Assembly (NCBI GenBank): GCA_963582805.1 | Contig: CAUZTZ010000057.1 | Location: forward strand, 1 to 16,239 | DNA: 16,239 bases | Reading direction: 5' to 3' | Source of the DNA: GCA-2687515 sp963582805 | Lineage (GTDB): Bacteria > Pseudomonadota > Alphaproteobacteria > Rhodospirillales > UBA2165 | In this document: piece by piece, positions 14,430 through 16,239 of the stretch | Position numbering within the stretch: position 1 is the stretch's first letter | How the letters are laid out: each line of letters begins with the position of its first letter | The notes under the pieces: generated by a model | What the model was told of the DNA's origin: nothing | Databases searched by the model: none | What the model saw: the letters and a program-made list of their open reading frames with translations, nothing else | Program-made: the position numbers and the translations under genes

Positions 14430-14485
14430 GTATTTTTTCTGACGGGAGAAGTCCCAAAACGGCGGCGTTCCATCCGCAACGCAAC

Positions 14486-14514
14486 TTGACCTCAATTCAT
14501 TTGATAGAGATCAT
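14486..14514 (+). promoter_or_regulatory. Possible sigma70 promoter of the CoA ligase
   Basis: TTGACC (5 of 6 to consensus) at 14486-14491, a 17-bp spacer, then GATCAT (4 of 6) at 14509-14514. It would give a leader of about 55 nt before the ligase start. The -10 overlaps the FNR-like box. Confidence 0.35.
14501..14514 (+). promoter_or_regulatory. FNR/FixK/HbaR-like binding box
   Basis: TTGAT-AGAG-ATCAT matches the CRP/FNR-family consensus TTGAT-N4-ATCAA at 9 of 10 positions. It lies about 70 nt upstream of the aryl-CoA ligase start. In Rhodopseudomonas palustris the FNR-family regulators HbaR and AadR control 4-hydroxybenzoate and anaerobic aromatic degradation, so the context suits. Overlap with the candidate -10 would mean repression unless the true promoter lies further downstream. 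Confidence 0.45.
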
Positions 14515-14572
14515 ACCCGCCAGCAACCTAAGGGTGATCCACGAACGCCAGGTTGCCCGAACAACGCGCCCC

Positions 14573-14577
14573 GGAGG
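14573..14577 (+). promoter_or_regulatory. Ribosome binding site with ambiguous start for the CoA ligase
   Basis: GGAGG directly abuts the ATG at 14578 (zero spacing). The in-frame TTG at 14584 sits 6 nt away, an ideal distance. The true N-terminus may therefore be two residues shorter than the ATG suggests. Confidence 0.6.
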
Positions 14578-16164
14578 ATGCCTTTGCTTGAAGATTGGGT
14601 CACGGTCGATCGCTCAAACCTGCCGGCAACATTCCGGTTTGCGGGGCAATTCAATTGCGCGTCGGTGTTTATCGACCGCCATCCAGACGAAGGGCGCGCC
14701 GCCAAGGCCGCCATCCGCACCATCGATGAGACCGTTACCTATGGCCAATTGGCCGAGCGCGTCAATCGCTGCGGCAACGCGCTTTTGGCGCTGGGGATCG
14801 CGCCCGGCGCGCGCTTGGCTTTGGTGGTCAAGGACTGCCCGGAATTCCTCTATCTGATATGGGGCGCCATCAAGGCCGGCATCATCCCGGTGGCCTTGAA
14901 TACACTTCTTACCGATCATGACTACCAATTCATGATCGAGGATTCGGAATGCGCGGCCATTGTCTATTCGCCCGAATACGCCGCTGCCGTGGAAAGCGCC
15001 GCCGCGATGTCCAGCCCGCGCCCGGCGCATGTGACCCCGGCCACCGGTGCGGACTCGATTGCTGAAATGATGAACGCCGCGGCGCCCGATCTGGCGGCGC
15101 ACCGATCCAGCCCAGACGATGATTGTTTGTGGCTTTATTCATCGGGCTCCACCGGCAACCCTAAGGGCGTCGTCCATGCCCATAAAGACTCGGTCATCGT
15201 CGCCGAGCTCTATGCCGCCGGGGCCATGGGCATGGATGAAACCGATGTCATCTTCTCCGCCGCCAAATTGTTTTTTTCCTACGGCTTCGGCAACGCCATG
15301 CTGTTTCCGCTCTGGCTCGGCGCGACATCGGTCTTGAGCGACAAACTGCCGACGCCGGAGATGACATTTGAAGTGATCGAGCATTTCCGGCCAACGGTCT
15401 ATTTCGGCGTGCCGACCCTCTATGCGCGCCAATTGGCCGCCATGAAGATCGAGCAGCCGGATCTTTCGTCGATCCGCATTGCCGCCTCGGCCGGCGAGCC
15501 ATTGCCGCCGGCTTTGTACGAGGCCTGGCTGGCGCAAACCGGCACGCCGATCCTGGACGGTATCGGCTCCACCGAAGTGCATCATATTTTTATTTCAAAC
15601 ACCCCATCGGACCATGCCGCCGGCGGCGCCGGGCGCGTGGTGCCGGGCTTCGAGGTGATGCTGGCCGGCGATGACGGTGCGCCGGTCAGGCAAGGCGAGG
15701 TCGGCGTCCTCAAATGCCGGGGGCAATCGGTGGTCCGTTATTACTGGAAGAACCCGGAAAAGACGGCCCAAACCATTCAGGACGGCTGGCTCAATACCGG
15801 CGACATGATGTTCCAGGACGAAAATGGCCGCTACATCTATTGTGGGCGCAGCGACGACATGATGAAGGTCGGTGGCATCTGGTGCTCACCGGCCGAGATC
15901 GAGGCGCGCCTGGTGGAGCACCCTTCGGTTTTGGAAGCCGCCGTGGTCGCCCGCGAAGACAGCGACGGCATGATCAAGCCCGAAGCCCATGTGATCCTCG
16001 GCGATCAATCCATAAGCGAAGATGGGCTGGTGGAAATCCTGACCGAGCATTGCAAGGCGGGCCTCGCCCACTACAAATATCCGCGCTGGGTGCATATTGT
16101 CGATGCCTTGCCGAAAACCGCGACCGGGAAAATTCAGCGCTATAAACTGCGCCGCGGTGCTTGA
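14578..16164 (+). CDS. Benzoate-CoA ligase family AMP-forming aryl-CoA ligase
   Basis: A 528-residue ANL-superfamily enzyme that activates an aromatic acid to its adenylate and then its CoA thioester. Motifs in order: the ATP P-loop YSSGSTGNPKG (187-197), GIGSTEV (328-334), NTGD (406-409), hinge GRSDDMMKVGGIW (423-435) and the catalytic lysine K518 in TATGKIQRYK. Length and the absence of a long C-terminal extension match benzoate/4-hydroxybenzoate-CoA ligases such as BadA and HbaA. The exact acyl substrate cannot be read from sequence. It stands alone on the plus strand, divergent from the LigJ-like/MFS pair, behind a spacer with an FNR-like box. See the ribosome-site entry for the alternative TTG start at 14584. 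Confidence 0.88.
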   Translation: MPLLEDWVTVDRSNLPATFRFAGQFNCASVFIDRHPDEGRAAKAAIRTIDETVTYGQLAERVNRCGNALLALGIAPGARLALVVKDCPEFLYLIWGAIKAGIIPVALNTLLTDHDYQFMIEDSECAAIVYSPEYAAAVESAAAMSSPRPAHVTPATGADSIAEMMNAAAPDLAAHRSSPDDDCLWLYSSGSTGNPKGVVHAHKDSVIVAELYAAGAMGMDETDVIFSAAKLFFSYGFGNAMLFPLWLGATSVLSDKLPTPEMTFEVIEHFRPTVYFGVPTLYARQLAAMKIEQPDLSSIRIAASAGEPLPPALYEAWLAQTGTPILDGIGSTEVHHIFISNTPSDHAAGGAGRVVPGFEVMLAGDDGAPVRQGEVGVLKCRGQSVVRYYWKNPEKTAQTIQDGWLNTGDMMFQDENGRYIYCGRSDDMMKVGGIWCSPAEIEARLVEHPSVLEAAVVAREDSDGMIKPEAHVILGDQSISEDGLVEILTEHCKAGLAHYKYPRWVHIVDALPKTATGKIQRYKLRRGA

Positions 16165-16239
16165 GCGCCGCTTTCCTCTACAGGGTCTATAAAATTGGGT
16201 TATACTGCGGTCCAAGATTTCTGGTTTTTAAAATTTTTC

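Larger units (their letters stand above)
14332..14577. promoter_or_regulatory. Divergent regulatory spacer upstream of the CoA ligase
   Basis: A 246-nt gap between divergent genes with no coding frame of its own. It holds a perfect 13-bp palindrome (14417-14429), a possible sigma70 promoter reading to the ligase (14486-14514) and an FNR/FixK-like box (14501-14514), each listed separately. Toward the LigJ-like gene the only signal seen is its ribosome site near 14343. Confidence 0.55.

Noticed and set aside
14417..14438. CCCATAGTATGGG followed by TATTTTTT, considered as a rho-independent terminator
   Set aside because: A one-base loop cannot form a stable hairpin, and no gene ends upstream on the plus strand.
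16165..16239. TATACT near 16201 as a promoter of a following gene
   Set aside because: No acceptable -35 lies 16-18 bp upstream, and the window ends before any coding frame can be judged.

Overview
The window looks like chromosomal DNA of a GC-rich proteobacterium, most likely an environmental alphaproteobacterium (Rhodospirillales/Rhizobiales-like). I infer this from codon bias, tight operons with GGAGG-type ribosome sites, and resemblance to lig/gal aromatic-catabolism proteins. It holds 16 genes (one partial), densely packed. I saw no rRNA, tRNA, CRISPR array, insertion sequence or transcriptional regulator.

Layout. (1) 1-3665, minus strand: galD/ligU-type tautomerase, ligI-type 2-pyrone-4,6-dicarboxylate hydrolase, a Rieske ferredoxin, an MBL-fold hydrolase and the start of a quinone oxidoreductase that leaves the window. 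(2) 3666-3934: regulatory-looking spacer with four tandem 10-bp repeats and a dyad. (3) 3935-8951, minus strand: five genes, in transcription order FAH-family enzyme, LVIVD-repeat propeller, GFA/CENP-V zinc protein, extended SDR reductase, MmgE/PrpD protein. (4) 8952-9076: divergent spacer with inverted repeats. (5) 9077-11997, plus strand: HpcH/HpaI-type aldolase, ligJ-type 4-oxalomesaconate hydratase, secreted mono-haem cytochrome c, SAM methyltransferase. (6) 11984-14331, minus strand: second LigJ-like amidohydrolase and an MFS transporter, the latter converging on and overlapping the methyltransferase. (7) 14332-14577: divergent spacer with a perfect 13-bp palindrome and an FNR/FixK-like box. 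(8) 14578-16164, plus strand: a benzoate-CoA-ligase-type AMP-forming enzyme.

How the genes fit together. LigI, GalD/LigU and LigJ are consecutive enzymes of the lower protocatechuate 4,5-cleavage pathway: 2-pyrone-4,6-dicarboxylate to 4-oxalomesaconate, its tautomer, then 4-carboxy-4-hydroxy-2-oxoadipate. The usual last enzyme, the RraA-fold LigK/GalC aldolase, is absent. An HpcH/HpaI pyruvate aldolase lies 22 nt upstream of ligJ and could replace it, giving pyruvate and oxaloacetate. The dioxygenase (LigAB) and LigC are not in the window. The CoA ligase suggests a second entry route for aromatic acids, possibly oxygen-controlled. The FAH-LVIVD-GFA-SDR-PrpD operon looks like an unassigned catabolic module, and the second LigJ-like gene with its MFS partner looks like an accessory uptake/conversion unit.
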